From Acinetobacter sp. TR3 (GTDB lineage: Bacteria; Pseudomonadota; Gammaproteobacteria; Pseudomonadales; Moraxellaceae), in assembly GCF_027105055.1 (NCBI RefSeq), contig NZ_CP114264.1, positions 868,001 to 932,000 on the forward strand: DNA of 64,000 nucleotides, given 5' to 3'. The translations under genes and the position numbers were made by a program. The notes under the pieces were generated by a model. The model searched no databases and was not told the DNA's origin. It worked only from the letters and a program-made list of their open reading frames with translations. Below, one piece after another: positions 9,383-19,556 of the stretch; within the stretch, counting starts at the first letter, position 1; each line of letters starts with the position of its first letter.

Positions 9383-9871
9383 CTGACCAATCCTAAAAAA
9401 TAAAAAATGATTTTAATCATTTGTTCAAAATATAGGTTTAAAAAGTGTAAATGAAACTTGAGTCGAATATTCGTACGGACTTAAACAATTTATTATGATT
9501 AAGCATTTTATAAAATATTTGGCAGAAATGAATCAGCAAATAGAATTTTAAAAAATGTAGGGTTTAATCGTACGGAAGTACTCAAGCATTGGTATTTCGT
9601 ATCGAAATGTCAATATCACGATATATTACATTGACTGAGAAGTAATCAACACTGATACTCTCATGTTTTATTTAAGCTAACCGGTTCCTTGGTCACAAAG
9701 CGTAAGCTTTATACCATTATTTCGTAGCGAAATGTCAATATCACAAGATATTGCGTTGACTGAGATACGTTGAGGACTGATACTCTCAGACCTTAATCAA
9801 GCAAACCGGTTTTAATGGACTGGGCCAAAAGCTCGTTCATGAAAAACTCAACCAAACACAAGGGGCTATAT
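9383..9871 (+). other. 489-bp non-coding leader region of monomeric icd with tandem repeats
   Basis: No gene is seen. The left part is AT-rich. The short sequence CGTACGGA occurs at 9470-9477 and at about 9569-9576. From 9594 to 9811 are two 93-nt imperfect direct repeats, annotated separately. The true icd start is at 9872, so these repeats lie in its upstream leader. Confidence 0.7.
9594..9811 (+). repeat. Two 93-nt imperfect direct repeats, candidate structured RNA pair
   Basis: Copy 1 is 9594-9686 and copy 2 is 9719-9811, each exactly 93 nt and about 78% identical by hand alignment with no gaps. Both begin with a small hairpin (TTTCG-3nt-CGAAA), contain the closing pair GTCAA...TTGAC, then TGAGA...TCTCA, and end in the palindrome AACCGGTT. 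Differences cluster in loop positions and in the variable segment between TGAGA and CTGATAC. A mini-hairpin AAAGC-GTAA-GCTTT lies between the copies. This suggests a conserved folded RNA or paired regulatory modules in the leader of monomeric icd. No known Rfam family is recognised by eye. Confidence 0.6.
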
Positions 9872-12103
9872 ATGGCTGGTGGAAAGTCAAAAATCATTTA
9901 TACACTGACTGATGAGGCGCCATTGTTGGCGACCTATTCGCTACTGCCGATCATTGAGACCTTTACTAAGCCAGCTGGCATAGAAATTGTCAAGAGTGAC
10001 ATTTCTGTTGCAGCACGTGTGCTTGCGGAATTTTCGGAATACTTAAGCGATGAGCAGAAGGTAAGCAATAACCTTGCTGAGCTTGGTCGCCTTACTCAAG
10101 ATCCAGATACAAATATCATTAAACTGCCAAATATCAGTGCTTCAGTTGCTCAGTTAACAGCATGCATCAAAGAATTGCAGTCTAAAGGATATGCAATTCC
10201 TGATTATCCAGAAAATCCAACAACGGATGAAGAGAAAGAACTTAAGACGCGTTACGGTAAATGTCTTGGTTCTGCTGTAAACCCTGTATTACGTGAAGGT
10301 AACTCAGATCGTCGTGCGCCTGCTGCTGTAAAAAATTATGCGAAAAAGCATCCTCATTCAATGAGTGAGTGGAAACAGTGGTCACAAACGCACGTTTCTC
10401 ATATGGAAGAAGGTGACTTCTACCATGGCGAGAAATCAATGACACTTGATCGTGCACGTAATGTGAAGATGGAGTTAATCACGAAGGGCGGTGAGACAAT
10501 CGTTCTCAAGTCTAAAGTTGCGCTTCAAGATGGCGAAGTGATTGACTCGATGTTCATGAGCAAAAAAGCATTGTGTGACTTCTATGAGAAGCAACTCGAT
10601 GACTGCCGTGAAGCTGGTATTTTATTTTCATTACACGTAAAAGCGACCATGATGAAAGTTTCACACCCGATCGTTTTCGGTCACTGTGTGAAAATTTACT
10701 ATAAGGATGCTTTTGAAAAACACGGTAAGTTATTTGATCAGTTAGGTATTAATGTCAATAATGGTATGGCAGGTCTTTATGAAAAGATCGCAACTTTACC
10801 AACTTCACTTCGTGAAGAAATCATTGAAGATTTACATGCTTGCCAAGAACATCGCCCAGCATTAGCTATGGTTGATTCAGCGAAAGGGATTGATAACTTC
10901 CATTCTCCAAACGACGTGATTGTAGATGCCTCAATGCCTGCAATGATTCGTGGTGGTGGTAAAATGTGGGGTGCCGATGGTAAACCTTACGATTGTAAAG
11001 CAGTCATGCCTGAATCAACTTTCGCACGTATCTACCAAGAAATGATCAATTTCTGTAAGTGGAATGGTAATTTTGACCCACGTACGATGGGTACAGTACC
11101 GAACGTTGGTTTGATGGCGCAAAAAGCTGAAGAATACGGTTCACACGACAAAACTTTTGAAATTCCTGAAGCGGGTATTGCGAACATTACTGATTTAGAC
11201 ACTGGTGAAGTGTTGATGTCTCAGAATGTAGAAGAAGGCGATATCTGGCGTATGTGTCAGGTGAAAGATGCACCAATTCGTGACTGGGTAAAACTTGCGG
11301 TAAGTCGTGCTCGTAACTCTGGTATGCCTGCGATTTTCTGGCTCGACCCATACCGCCCACACGAAAATGAATTGATCAAGAAAGTTGAAAAGTATCTAGA
11401 AGAACATGATACAGATGGTCTTGATATTCAAATCATGTCACAAGTGCGTGCAATGCGTTATACGCTTGAACGTGTAGCACGAGGTTTAGACACAATCTCT
11501 GTGACTGGTAACATCTTACGTGATTATTTAACTGACTTATTCCCGATCATGGAGCTGGGTACTTCAGCGAAAATGTTATCAATCGTTCCGTTAATGGCGG
11601 GCGGTGGTATGTATGAAACAGGTGCAGGTGGTTCAGCGCCGAAGCATGTTCAGCAGTTAGTTGAAGAAAACCACTTGCGTTGGGATTCGCTTGGTGAGTT
11701 TCTTGCGCTTGCAGTTTCTTTAGAAGAGCTTGGTCTTAAAGAAGATAATGCACGTGCGAAGTTACTTGCGGAAACTCTTGATCAAGCAACGGGTAAATTG
11801 CTAGATAACGATAAGTCGCCATCTCGTCGTACTGGTGAGCTAGATAACCGTGGTAGCCACTTCTACTTAGCAATGTATTGGGCTGAAGCGCTTGCTGCTC
11901 AAAACGAAGATGCTGAATTGAAAGCGAAGTTTGCGCCTCTTGCAAAAGCCTTGGTTGAAAATGAACAAAAAATTCTTGCTGAATTAAGTGAAGTACAAGG
12001 TAAAGCTGCTGATATCGGTGGTTACTACGCTGTAGATCCAGTGAAAGTAAATGCAGTGATGCGTCCAAGTTCAACGCTTAATGCTACGCTTGAAACTATT
12101 TAA
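9872..12103 (+). CDS. icd: NADP-dependent isocitrate dehydrogenase, monomeric type
   Basis: The 743-residue protein ([26 protein letters not shown]) is the large monomeric isocitrate dehydrogenase, unrelated in length to the 418-residue dimeric enzyme also present here. Characteristic blocks are [28 protein letters not shown] and [13 protein letters not shown]. It oxidises isocitrate to 2-oxoglutarate and makes NADPH in the TCA cycle. I chose 9872, not the longer frame from 9815, because AAGGGG lies 6-7 nt upstream and the family starts MAGGKSK-like. Possession of both isozymes is known in Acinetobacter. The leader with tandem repeats suggests dedicated regulation. Confidence 0.95.
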   Translation: MAGGKSKIIYTLTDEAPLLATYSLLPIIETFTKPAGIEIVKSDISVAARVLAEFSEYLSDEQKVSNNLAELGRLTQDPDTNIIKLPNISASVAQLTACIKELQSKGYAIPDYPENPTTDEEKELKTRYGKCLGSAVNPVLREGNSDRRAPAAVKNYAKKHPHSMSEWKQWSQTHVSHMEEGDFYHGEKSMTLDRARNVKMELITKGGETIVLKSKVALQDGEVIDSMFMSKKALCDFYEKQLDDCREAGILFSLHVKATMMKVSHPIVFGHCVKIYYKDAFEKHGKLFDQLGINVNNGMAGLYEKIATLPTSLREEIIEDLHACQEHRPALAMVDSAKGIDNFHSPNDVIVDASMPAMIRGGGKMWGADGKPYDCKAVMPESTFARIYQEMINFCKWNGNFDPRTMGTVPNVGLMAQKAEEYGSHDKTFEIPEAGIANITDLDTGEVLMSQNVEEGDIWRMCQVKDAPIRDWVKLAVSRARNSGMPAIFWLDPYRPHENELIKKVEKYLEEHDTDGLDIQIMSQVRAMRYTLERVARGLDTISVTGNILRDYLTDLFPIMELGTSAKMLSIVPLMAGGGMYETGAGGSAPKHVQQLVEENHLRWDSLGEFLALAVSLEELGLKEDNARAKLLAETLDQATGKLLDNDKSPSRRTGELDNRGSHFYLAMYWAEALAAQNEDAELKAKFAPLAKALVENEQKILAELSEVQGKAADIGGYYAVDPVKVNAVMRPSSTLNATLETI

Positions 12104-12140
12104 GTTTTAATACTTAATGATAATTTATCAGTGATGTAAG

Positions 12141-12169
12141 AAAGCCGATGTGAAAACATCGGCTTTTTT
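12141..12169 (+). terminator. Intrinsic terminator of monomeric icd
   Basis: An 11-bp stem (AAAGCCGATGT / ACATCGGCTTT) closes a GAAA tetraloop and is followed by T6. Confidence 0.92.
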
Positions 12170-12240
12170 AAAGTTGATTTATTTGAATTAAGTTTGATCT
12201 GAAGTTAGTATTAATTTTTAATATTATTTTCTATAAAAAT

Positions 12241-13251
12241 ATGAATGTTTATAAATATAGGTTTGGTTCAAAACGTGATTTAGATTCTTTACAACAGAAT
12301 TATTTTTATGCCCCTAATTCTTTAGAATTAAATGATCCTTACGAAGGGATATTTATTGATGAGATATTAGATGCAACTGGACTACATCATTTGTTTAAAA
12401 ATGATTTCTCTCGATTTTATAAAGAAGTTAAAAATTACGGTATTTACTCCTTGAGTAAAACTGAAAAAGATGAGTTGTTATGGGCGTATTACGCTAATGC
12501 ACATAAAGGTTTTTGTATTGAATATGATCAAGAAATATTATTGAAAATCGAAAGTATTAAATTGAATTGTATTGTGCAATATGATGTAGATATACCAAAA
12601 TTGAATTTTAGCTCAGTATTTCATCATAATAGTATTTCTAAATTGACCGAGTTAATTCTTGGTACAAAATCAAAGAGGTGGTTGCATGAGGATGAGATAA
12701 GAATAATTATCAATCATTTTGGTAAGGTTGAATATGATGCTAGAGCCGTGAAGGCAATTTATTTTGGTTTAAGAATGCCAAAAACAAAGCAAGATCTGCA
12801 TGATGATAATAAGAAATTATCAGATAGTTCATCTCAGGTGAGTCAAGAACAGGTCATGGAGGTGTTGAAAGGACGGAATATCAAATATTATCAAATGGCA
12901 TTAAAACCTAACTCTTATGAATTTGAATATAATGAAGTTGTAGACCCTTATGGAGATGCTGAAAAATATAAAAATACTGTTAAATTTATAGATAAATCTT
13001 TGATTGATTACAATGGTTATGGTTGGGAAATAGACACAACTTATTTTGATAAGGTTGCTGAGATTATTCGTAGAGATCCTTATTTTTATAAATTGGCTTG
13101 TATAGCTATTTCTGTGAATGATCCAAGAAGTAAAATTGAACCGATTATTTATGCTCACTTCTATAAAACGGAAGAAGAGATATCGCCGATAAAGAAAAAC
13201 TTCACTTTGCAAGAAATTGATAATTTTTATGAGAAATTACATTTAGCGTAA
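12241..13251 (+). CDS. DUF2971 family protein
   Basis: The 336-residue protein begins VYKYRFG and has PNSLELNDPYEG, GIYSLSKTEKDELLWAYYANAHKGFCIEYD and a KRWLHEDEIRIII block, the hallmarks of DUF2971. The function of the family is not established to my knowledge. The gene is clearly more AT-rich than its neighbours, has no good ribosome site, and sits between a terminated icd gene and a convergent rluE, so it looks like an acquired single-gene insertion. The C-terminal third (about residues 195-336) has no motif I recognise. The family call is confident; the role is unknown. Confidence 0.8.
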   Translation: MNVYKYRFGSKRDLDSLQQNYFYAPNSLELNDPYEGIFIDEILDATGLHHLFKNDFSRFYKEVKNYGIYSLSKTEKDELLWAYYANAHKGFCIEYDQEILLKIESIKLNCIVQYDVDIPKLNFSSVFHHNSISKLTELILGTKSKRWLHEDEIRIIINHFGKVEYDARAVKAIYFGLRMPKTKQDLHDDNKKLSDSSSQVSQEQVMEVLKGRNIKYYQMALKPNSYEFEYNEVVDPYGDAEKYKNTVKFIDKSLIDYNGYGWEIDTTYFDKVAEIIRRDPYFYKLACIAISVNDPRSKIEPIIYAHFYKTEEEISPIKKNFTLQEIDNFYEKLHLA

Positions 13252-13252
13252 A

Positions 13253-13274
13253 AAAGCCCACTTCCGTGGGCTTT
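13253..13274. terminator. Bidirectional terminator between DUF2971 gene and rluE
   Basis: AAAGCCCAC and GTGGGCTTT form a 9-bp stem with a TTCC loop, with A runs before and an A/T run after. It overlaps the DUF2971 stop region and serves both convergent genes. Confidence 0.88.
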
Positions 13275-13287
13275 AAAAAATCAACTT

Positions 13288-14106
13288 TTAACGACCATTA
13301 CGGTTGCGACCACGTGGTGCTTTAGTATTTGGACGAGTTGTACCATTGGTCTTACGACGTGGTTTCTCACTTTCATCCATTTGCCAAATACGTGTTGTAC
13401 CGCGACCTGCTTTTTTCTTACCTTTAAACGGTTTTTCACCTTTTTCTTCACGTGCTTTATCTTTAGCACGAGAGAAATGCGGTTTATTATTCGTTTTTTT
13501 AGCAAAAGAGCGTCCTTCATACGGCTTATCTGCAGGAACATCTTTAAAGTCAGGATATAACAAAGGTTCAATTTCAACTTGTTCGCCAGGTTGTAAACCT
13601 AAACGAACCAAATCAATTGCACCAATTTTAGTACGAATTAAGCGTAAAGTTGGAAAGCCAACCGCCGCGGTCATACGACGTACTTGGCGATTACGACCTT
13701 CGCAAATTTGTAGCTCAATCCAACTTGTTGGGATGTTAGCGCGATAACGTACTGGTGGATCTCGTTCCCATAACCATTCTGGCGCATCTACTTTCATTGC
13801 GTTAGCAGGTAACGTCATGCCATCAGCGAGTTCAACGCCTTTACGCAATTGTTCTAATGCTTCCTCAGTTACATCACCATCAACCTGAGCAAGGTAGGTT
13901 TTAAATTTTTTATTTGCAGGATTCGTAATGTATTGATTCAGACCACCATGATCGGTAAGGAACATAAGTCCTTCTGAGTCAAGATCAAGTCTGCCTGCCA
14001 GACGTAAATCTGGATCATGAATAAAATGAGAAAGTGTAAGGTGAGCTTCATCCTCACGGAACTGTGACAAAACGTCGAAAGGTTTGTTGAATACAACTAT
14101 TTTCAT
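13288..14106 (-). CDS. rluE: 23S rRNA pseudouridine synthase, RluE-like
   Basis: The N-terminus MKIVVFNKPFDVLSQF and the catalytic block GRLDLDSEGLMFLT with Asp41 place this in the RsuA/RluB/E/F group. GRNRQVRRMTAAVG is the second family signature. There is no S4 domain at the N-terminus, which fits RluE (pseudouridine 2457 of 23S rRNA). The C-terminal approximately 75 residues are a strongly basic, low-complexity tail (KKAGRG, RRKTNG, RGRNRNGR), longer than in E. coli RluE and probably RNA-binding. Site specificity is inferred from the subfamily pattern. Confidence 0.88.
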   Translation of the reverse strand: MKIVVFNKPFDVLSQFREDEAHLTLSHFIHDPDLRLAGRLDLDSEGLMFLTDHGGLNQYITNPANKKFKTYLAQVDGDVTEEALEQLRKGVELADGMTLPANAMKVDAPEWLWERDPPVRYRANIPTSWIELQICEGRNRQVRRMTAAVGFPTLRLIRTKIGAIDLVRLGLQPGEQVEIEPLLYPDFKDVPADKPYEGRSFAKKTNNKPHFSRAKDKAREEKGEKPFKGKKKAGRGTTRIWQMDESEKPRRKTNGTTRPNTKAPRGRNRNGR

Positions 14107-14298
14107 ATGAGTATACTGCTTTGGCTATGGGCGGCATCATAACAATAAAGGTTTCTATTTAATGGGAAAATGTTGTTATTTCCCGTATAAATCTCAAAAA
14201 AACCTGTTTTGAACTAAACTGTTTCATGCAATAAAAACGAAAGTATGCCATAGAAGGCATAGTTATAATCGCTAAATACATGAGGGAGAACCTGCAAA

Positions 14299-15555
14299 AT
14301 GGGTTATCAGAAGATCGTGGTTCCTGCTGATGGTGACAAAATCACAGTAAACGCAGACCTGTCACTGAATGTTCCAAATCATCCAATCATCCCTTTTATT
14401 GAAGGTGATGGTATTGGTGTGGATATTACACCAGCTATGAAAGCAGTAGTAGATGCTGCGGTATTAAAAGCATACGGTGGCAAACGTTCGATCGAATGGA
14501 TGGAAGTCTATTGCGGTGAAAAAGCAGATAAAATTTATGGCACTTACATGCCTGAAGAAACCTTCGAAGCTTTACGAGAATTTATTGTTTCAATTAAAGG
14601 TCCTTTAACCACACCTGTGGGTGGTGGTATTCGTTCACTGAACGTTGCGTTGCGTCAAGAACTTGATTTATATGTTTGTGTGCGGCCAGTCCGTTGGTTT
14701 GAGGGTGTTCCTTCACCTGTTCAACATCCTGAACTCACGGATATGGTGATTTTCCGCGAAAACTCAGAAGATATTTATGCAGGGATTGAGTGGAAAGCAG
14801 ATTCAGAGGAAGCTAAAAAAGTTATTAAATTTCTAAAAGAAGAAATGGGCGTAACAAAAATCCGTTTTGACGAAGGCTGTGGAATTGGGATCAAACCTGT
14901 TTCTAAAGAAGGGACACAACGTTTAGTACGTAAAGCCATTCAGTTTGCGATAGATAATGATAAACCTTCTGTGACGTTGGTTCACAAAGGTAATATTATG
15001 AAATACACCGAAGGTGCATTCAAAGAGTGGGGCTATGAACTCGCAATAGAACGCTTTGGTGGTGAACTACTTGATGGTGGACCATGGGTTAAAATCAAGA
15101 ACCCTAAAAATGGTAAAGACATCATTATTAAAGATGTGATTGCCGATGCATTCTTACAGCAAATTTTAATGCGTCCAGCGGACTATTCTGTTATTGCGAC
15201 GCTTAATTTAAATGGTGACTATATTTCTGATGCGCTGGCAGCAGAAGTAGGGGGAATTGGCATTGCACCGGGTGCCAATATTGGTGGTGCGATAGCAGTT
15301 TACGAGGCAACTCATGGAACTGCACCAAAGTATGCGGGGCAGGATAAGGTTAATCCTGGTTCAATTATTCTTTCTGCTGAAATGATGTTACGTGATATGG
15401 GGTGGGGCGAAGCTGCTGATTTGATTATCAAAGGTGTTTCTGGTGCAATTGAAGCGAAAACAGTAACGTATGACTTTGAACGATTAATGCCAAATGCAAC
15501 CCTATTGCGCTGTTCGGAATTTGGTCAAGCCATTATTCAACACATGGAAGATTAA
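14299..15555 (+). CDS. icd: NADP-dependent isocitrate dehydrogenase, dimeric type
   Basis: The 418-residue protein aligns with E. coli Icd over its whole length. The substrate loop [20 protein letters not shown] contains the serine that is phosphorylated by AceK in enterics. [17 protein letters not shown] carries the Lys-Tyr pair that selects NADP over NAD. It catalyses the same TCA step as the monomeric enzyme about 2.2 kb upstream, so the two isozymes are near neighbours here. It has its own promoter region and a terminator. A GAGGGAG-type ribosome site precedes the ATG at 14299. Confidence 0.95.
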   Translation: MGYQKIVVPADGDKITVNADLSLNVPNHPIIPFIEGDGIGVDITPAMKAVVDAAVLKAYGGKRSIEWMEVYCGEKADKIYGTYMPEETFEALREFIVSIKGPLTTPVGGGIRSLNVALRQELDLYVCVRPVRWFEGVPSPVQHPELTDMVIFRENSEDIYAGIEWKADSEEAKKVIKFLKEEMGVTKIRFDEGCGIGIKPVSKEGTQRLVRKAIQFAIDNDKPSVTLVHKGNIMKYTEGAFKEWGYELAIERFGGELLDGGPWVKIKNPKNGKDIIIKDVIADAFLQQILMRPADYSVIATLNLNGDYISDALAAEVGGIGIAPGANIGGAIAVYEATHGTAPKYAGQDKVNPGSIILSAEMMLRDMGWGEAADLIIKGVSGAIEAKTVTYDFERLMPNATLLRCSEFGQAIIQHMED

Positions 15556-15574
15556 ACAAAGCTGAGCTAAAGAG

Positions 15575-15601
15575 AAGGGTGTTTAAGTAACGCCCTTTTT
15601 T
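15575..15601 (+). terminator. Intrinsic terminator of dimeric icd
   Basis: AAGGGTGTT pairs with AACGCCCTT (one T-G wobble) and is followed by a T run. Confidence 0.85.
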
Positions 15602-15776
15602 GTCGGCATTTTTTTAGTTCGATTGTATCGTTTGTTAATATCGTTCTTTCATTGTGCATTTCACATGATTTTCAACCATATAAATATGCACTGTATCGTA
15701 AATTTAGATAAATCTGTATCTATGTTTCATCGGCTAAAAGTTCAGAATAGTTGAAAAATATTTAGAGTCTCATGTC

Positions 15777-16595
15777 ATGAAGATGTATCAAGTTGATGCT
15801 TTTACCCAAGAACTATTTAAAGGTAATCCTGCAGCAGTCATTGTGTTAGATGAATGGTTAGATGAAAACTTAATGCAAAATATCGCATTGGAAAATAATT
15901 TATCTGAAACGGCTTTTGTCAAAAAACAAGATGAAACTAATTATGAAATTCGTTGGTTTTCACCAACAGATGAGGTTGCCTTCTGTGGACATGCGACTTT
16001 AGCCAGTGCCTTTGTTTTATTTAAAGATTTCACCACTGTAAAGACGATTCAATTTCATGTGAAAGATTTGGGCATTTTTATCGTTAGCCAAGCAGCAGAC
16101 GGCAAGATTAAAATGAATTTCCCTATTCGAAAAGCTGAACTTATATCTGAATATCCTCAAGAACTTCGAGATGGTTTAACCAAGCCATTTAAAGCGGTTT
16201 ATCTGAATGGTCAGGCATATATTGTTGAATATGAAACTGTCGCTGATGTATTAAACGAGCAACCTGACTTTGAAAAATTAAAGCAATTAGGCGCATTACG
16301 TACCGCAATTACTGCATCTCAACCTGATGTTGCTATTACAGCGAGAGGCGAAGGTCAGTTTGATTGTGTATCTCGCTATTTCGCCCCTACGATTGGGATT
16401 AATGAAGATCCTGTTACGGGTTCGATTCATACTGCAATTGCACCCTTGTGGGCTGAAAAACTTGATCAAACTCAGCTTATCGCATATCAGGCATCAGTTC
16501 GAGGTGGGATTTTAGAGTGTGTTATTGAGTCTGAAGATCGTATTGAAATTTCAGGTTATGCAAAACTGTATATGCAGGCTGAACTTGCAATCTAA
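15777..16595 (+). CDS. PhzF-family isomerase
   Basis: The 272-residue protein has the PhzF/diaminopimelate-epimerase-like fold signatures: YQVDAFTQELFKGNPAAV, then NNLSETAFV with the catalytic Glu at residue 44, EVAFCGHATLASAFVL, and a C-terminal GINEDPVTGSIHTAIAPLW. It is a cytosolic isomerase. No phenazine genes are nearby, so the natural substrate is unknown. The start at 15777 and an internal ATG at 15783 are both possible. It stands alone with a terminator. Confidence 0.9.
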   Translation: MKMYQVDAFTQELFKGNPAAVIVLDEWLDENLMQNIALENNLSETAFVKKQDETNYEIRWFSPTDEVAFCGHATLASAFVLFKDFTTVKTIQFHVKDLGIFIVSQAADGKIKMNFPIRKAELISEYPQELRDGLTKPFKAVYLNGQAYIVEYETVADVLNEQPDFEKLKQLGALRTAITASQPDVAITARGEGQFDCVSRYFAPTIGINEDPVTGSIHTAIAPLWAEKLDQTQLIAYQASVRGGILECVIESEDRIEISGYAKLYMQAELAI

Positions 16596-16625
16596 ATTTT
16601 AACTCAAACGCTATAAAAACATAGA

Positions 16626-16653
16626 AAAAAGCTGTTTAAATGCACAGCTTTTT
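16626..16653 (+). terminator. Intrinsic terminator after phzF-like gene
   Basis: AAAAAGCTGT pairs with ACAGCTTTTT over an 8-nt loop. Confidence 0.85.
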
Positions 16654-16739
16654 CAAAACATCACTATTAAAAATGCGAATCGTTCTCTACTATATGGTTT
16701 ATCGTTTTATTTAAATGACTAAAAATACTTGGATAAATT

Positions 16740-19508
16740 ATGTTAATGCGGTTTAAGCAGCTTACACTCTCTCTTTGTTTGATTGGATTGAGTGCGACAT
16801 CTTGGTCTCAGACAGTACTCGTAAAAAGTGAAAAAAATATCGAAGAATATAAATTAGATAATGGTTTCAGAGTTATTCTTGCACCAAATGATAAAGAAAA
16901 CAAAGTTTATGTTAATACGGTGTACTTAACAGGTTCACTGAATGATCCTAAAGGGAAAGGTGGTCTTGCTCATTTGCTTGAACATTTGGCATTTAAAGGC
17001 ACACAAAATGTCAAAGGTGAGGAATTTCAGCGTCGTTTGGATCAATTCACTTTAATGACCAATGCCAGTACCGATTATTACTCAACTAAATATTTAAATA
17101 TTGTTCGTCCTGAAAAAAATGCACTGAATGAAATTCTATACCTTGAGTCTGAGCGTATGGATAAATTGGTGTTACAAGAAAAATTTGTCCCTTCTGAAAT
17201 TGAAATTGTAAAACGTGAACGTGAAATTCGTATGGATCAACCGTTTGCAGTATTGATGGATCAGATGTGGAAAGCAGCTTATGGCAATCAATATTTAGGT
17301 CGATTGCCGATTGGTGATTTGCCTGAATTAAAATCTATAAAAATGAATGAACTAAATCAGTTTTATAGAACATGGTATGCACCAAATAATGCCGTAATGG
17401 TCATTTCTGGAAAATTTGATAAATCAGAAGTATTAAATAAAATTGATCAATATTTTAGTCCGATTCCTGCACGTACTGTGCCTACACCTGTTCAAGTGCC
17501 TGTTTTGGATTCAAGTAAGATTGAGCAGCGAAAATTCACGGTGCAAAAGGGCAGTGATCTTGCTAAATTCCACATTTATATGAATGGAAAAAATACGCAA
17601 CTACAACCAGCATTAGCACTTGCACCGGCACTTTATACCATGCAGCCTAGTGGTACGCTGTATAAGAGTATGGTCGAAACAGGAGTGAGCACGGCTGTTC
17701 AATCGACGACATGGTTGGACCAAGATTTTAATATGGTCTTTATGGGTGCGGTGTATGCGCCGAATCATGATGCAAAAAAAGTTGATGATGCGTTGGTTGA
17801 TGGTGTTGAGAATAGCCAAGCATTTACTGACGCAGAATTACAACGTATCAAAACTATTACTCAAAATACCGCTGATACGATTGCAAATGATGCTGTTGCT
17901 TTGGGTTCTCGCCTTAGTGATTATGCAGTGTCTTCACACGGACAATGGGATCAGTACTTCAAAGATTTACAAGCCATTCAAGATTTAAAATTAAATGATG
18001 CCAATCAAACATTAAAACAGTTTTTAGTATCATCACATCGTATTTCGGGAGATATTCTACCTACGCCTGAAGATCAAAAGAAAGCGATGACACTCAAGGC
18101 ACAAGATAAACCTAAAACCTTAGATCAAAGTGCCGAAAAGCCTGAACCGTTAAAAGATGTTGCGATTTATCAACAAGAAGTCACTCAGTTTGTTGCACAG
18201 TCTGCGCAGCAACTACAGAAAAATGAGCAAAAAATCCAACGCGGTGAGTTAAAGAATGGTATTCGCTATGCTTTATTCCCAACCACAACACGTGATGATA
18301 AAACCTATGCCACGATTAGCCTAGATTTTGGTACGGAAAAATCACTGTTTGGTAAAGGGGTGACCTTAGATTTAACCAGTTATTTGATGTTGCGTGGTTC
18401 CGAAAAACATACACTGCAAGAAATTACAGATAAAGCGATTGCAGCAAGTGGTGGTGCATCTATCACTTCAAATGGTAATGGTTTAACAATTGGGATTCAG
18501 GCAAAAAAAGATAAGTTTGAAGATTTTTTAAACTTTATTATTGATGTCATGAAGCAGCCTAAATTTGCACAATCAGAATTTGATTTAGCGAAAAATCAAA
18601 GCTTATCTGCATTAGATCGACCGTATACTGAACCTGCTGTGGTCGCATCTATGACTTTGGCTCGATTACTTGAAACCTATCAACCAGGTGATTTGCGTTA
18701 TCACTTTGAACCTGAATTTGCCAAAAAGCAGTTAAATGAAGCGACACAAGCACAGGTTAAGCAATTCTATGATCAATTCTTTGTCACTAATCATGCGCAA
18801 ATCGCAGTGACAGGTGATTTCGATCCGAAGAAAATGCAAAGCACCCTACAGAAAGCATTTGGACAGTGGAAAACCAAACAGCCATACCAAAAAATTACAT
18901 CGCCGTATGTTCAATTCAAAGCAGAAAAAGTACATGCTCTATCCGAGCAACGTGAGTTTGGTAGCTATCAAAGTATTCTGACTATTCCTGTAGGTGCTTA
19001 CCATCAGGATGCACCTGCCTTGATTCTCCTCAGTCATATTATGGGTAACTCGCAGTTATCTTCTCGTTTGGCTCAGGAATTACGTGAGAAAAATGCGCTT
19101 GTTTATGGTTTTGGGAGTGATCTTGATCTAGATTCAGACACGGAAAGTGGGTCGATTAGTATTACAGCGAATTATACAGCGGGTCGTTCTGATCAGGTAT
19201 CGCAATCTGTTCATAAGGTATTGACCGATTTATTGAGTAAAGGGGTAACTGAGCAGGAAGTGGAAGCGGCTAAAGCAGATATGATGAAGAAGCGCGTGAC
19301 TTCATTAGAAGATGAACGAAATATTCATAAAATGCTTACAGGACAGTTAGAGCGTAATAAAACCTTGATGGATCGTGCTGAGCGAGATCAAGCGCTTGCA
19401 AAACTGACCAAGGCAGATGTAGATGCTGTAATTAAAAAATACATCAAATTGGATCAGTTTGTGGAAGTGATGGCTGACCAATATGGTAAAGCCCAAGACT
19501 TAAAATAG
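16740..19508 (+). CDS. M16-family zinc metallopeptidase (pitrilysin-like), exported
   Basis: A signal peptide (about residues 1-24, ending near SWSQ) precedes two M16 halves in 922 residues. The first half carries the inverted zinc motif HLLEH at 78-82, with the downstream glutamate region (IEIVKREREIRMDQP). The second half, from about residue 490, lacks the zinc motif and is the non-catalytic partner half. It is expected to degrade peptides in the periplasm. It is monocistronic with a strong terminator. The gene is ordinary in composition. Confidence 0.92.
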   Translation: MLMRFKQLTLSLCLIGLSATSWSQTVLVKSEKNIEEYKLDNGFRVILAPNDKENKVYVNTVYLTGSLNDPKGKGGLAHLLEHLAFKGTQNVKGEEFQRRLDQFTLMTNASTDYYSTKYLNIVRPEKNALNEILYLESERMDKLVLQEKFVPSEIEIVKREREIRMDQPFAVLMDQMWKAAYGNQYLGRLPIGDLPELKSIKMNELNQFYRTWYAPNNAVMVISGKFDKSEVLNKIDQYFSPIPARTVPTPVQVPVLDSSKIEQRKFTVQKGSDLAKFHIYMNGKNTQLQPALALAPALYTMQPSGTLYKSMVETGVSTAVQSTTWLDQDFNMVFMGAVYAPNHDAKKVDDALVDGVENSQAFTDAELQRIKTITQNTADTIANDAVALGSRLSDYAVSSHGQWDQYFKDLQAIQDLKLNDANQTLKQFLVSSHRISGDILPTPEDQKKAMTLKAQDKPKTLDQSAEKPEPLKDVAIYQQEVTQFVAQSAQQLQKNEQKIQRGELKNGIRYALFPTTTRDDKTYATISLDFGTEKSLFGKGVTLDLTSYLMLRGSEKHTLQEITDKAIAASGGASITSNGNGLTIGIQAKKDKFEDFLNFIIDVMKQPKFAQSEFDLAKNQSLSALDRPYTEPAVVASMTLARLLETYQPGDLRYHFEPEFAKKQLNEATQAQVKQFYDQFFVTNHAQIAVTGDFDPKKMQSTLQKAFGQWKTKQPYQKITSPYVQFKAEKVHALSEQREFGSYQSILTIPVGAYHQDAPALILLSHIMGNSQLSSRLAQELREKNALVYGFGSDLDLDSDTESGSISITANYTAGRSDQVSQSVHKVLTDLLSKGVTEQEVEAAKADMMKKRVTSLEDERNIHKMLTGQLERNKTLMDRAERDQALAKLTKADVDAVIKKYIKLDQFVEVMADQYGKAQDLK

Positions 19509-19517
19509 CAGATCAAA

Positions 19518-19547
19518 AGAAAGCCACTCTTAGGTGGCTTTCTTTTT
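19518..19547. terminator. Bidirectional terminator after the M16 gene
   Basis: AGAAAGCCAC pairs with GTGGCTTTCT and is followed by T5. It lies between convergent genes. Confidence 0.88.
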
Positions 19548-19556
19548 GAACTTAAA

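Noticed and set aside
9815..9871. Longer start for monomeric icd
   Set aside because: No ribosome site, and the family N-terminus begins at 9872; the upstream part would overlap the repeat region's edge.
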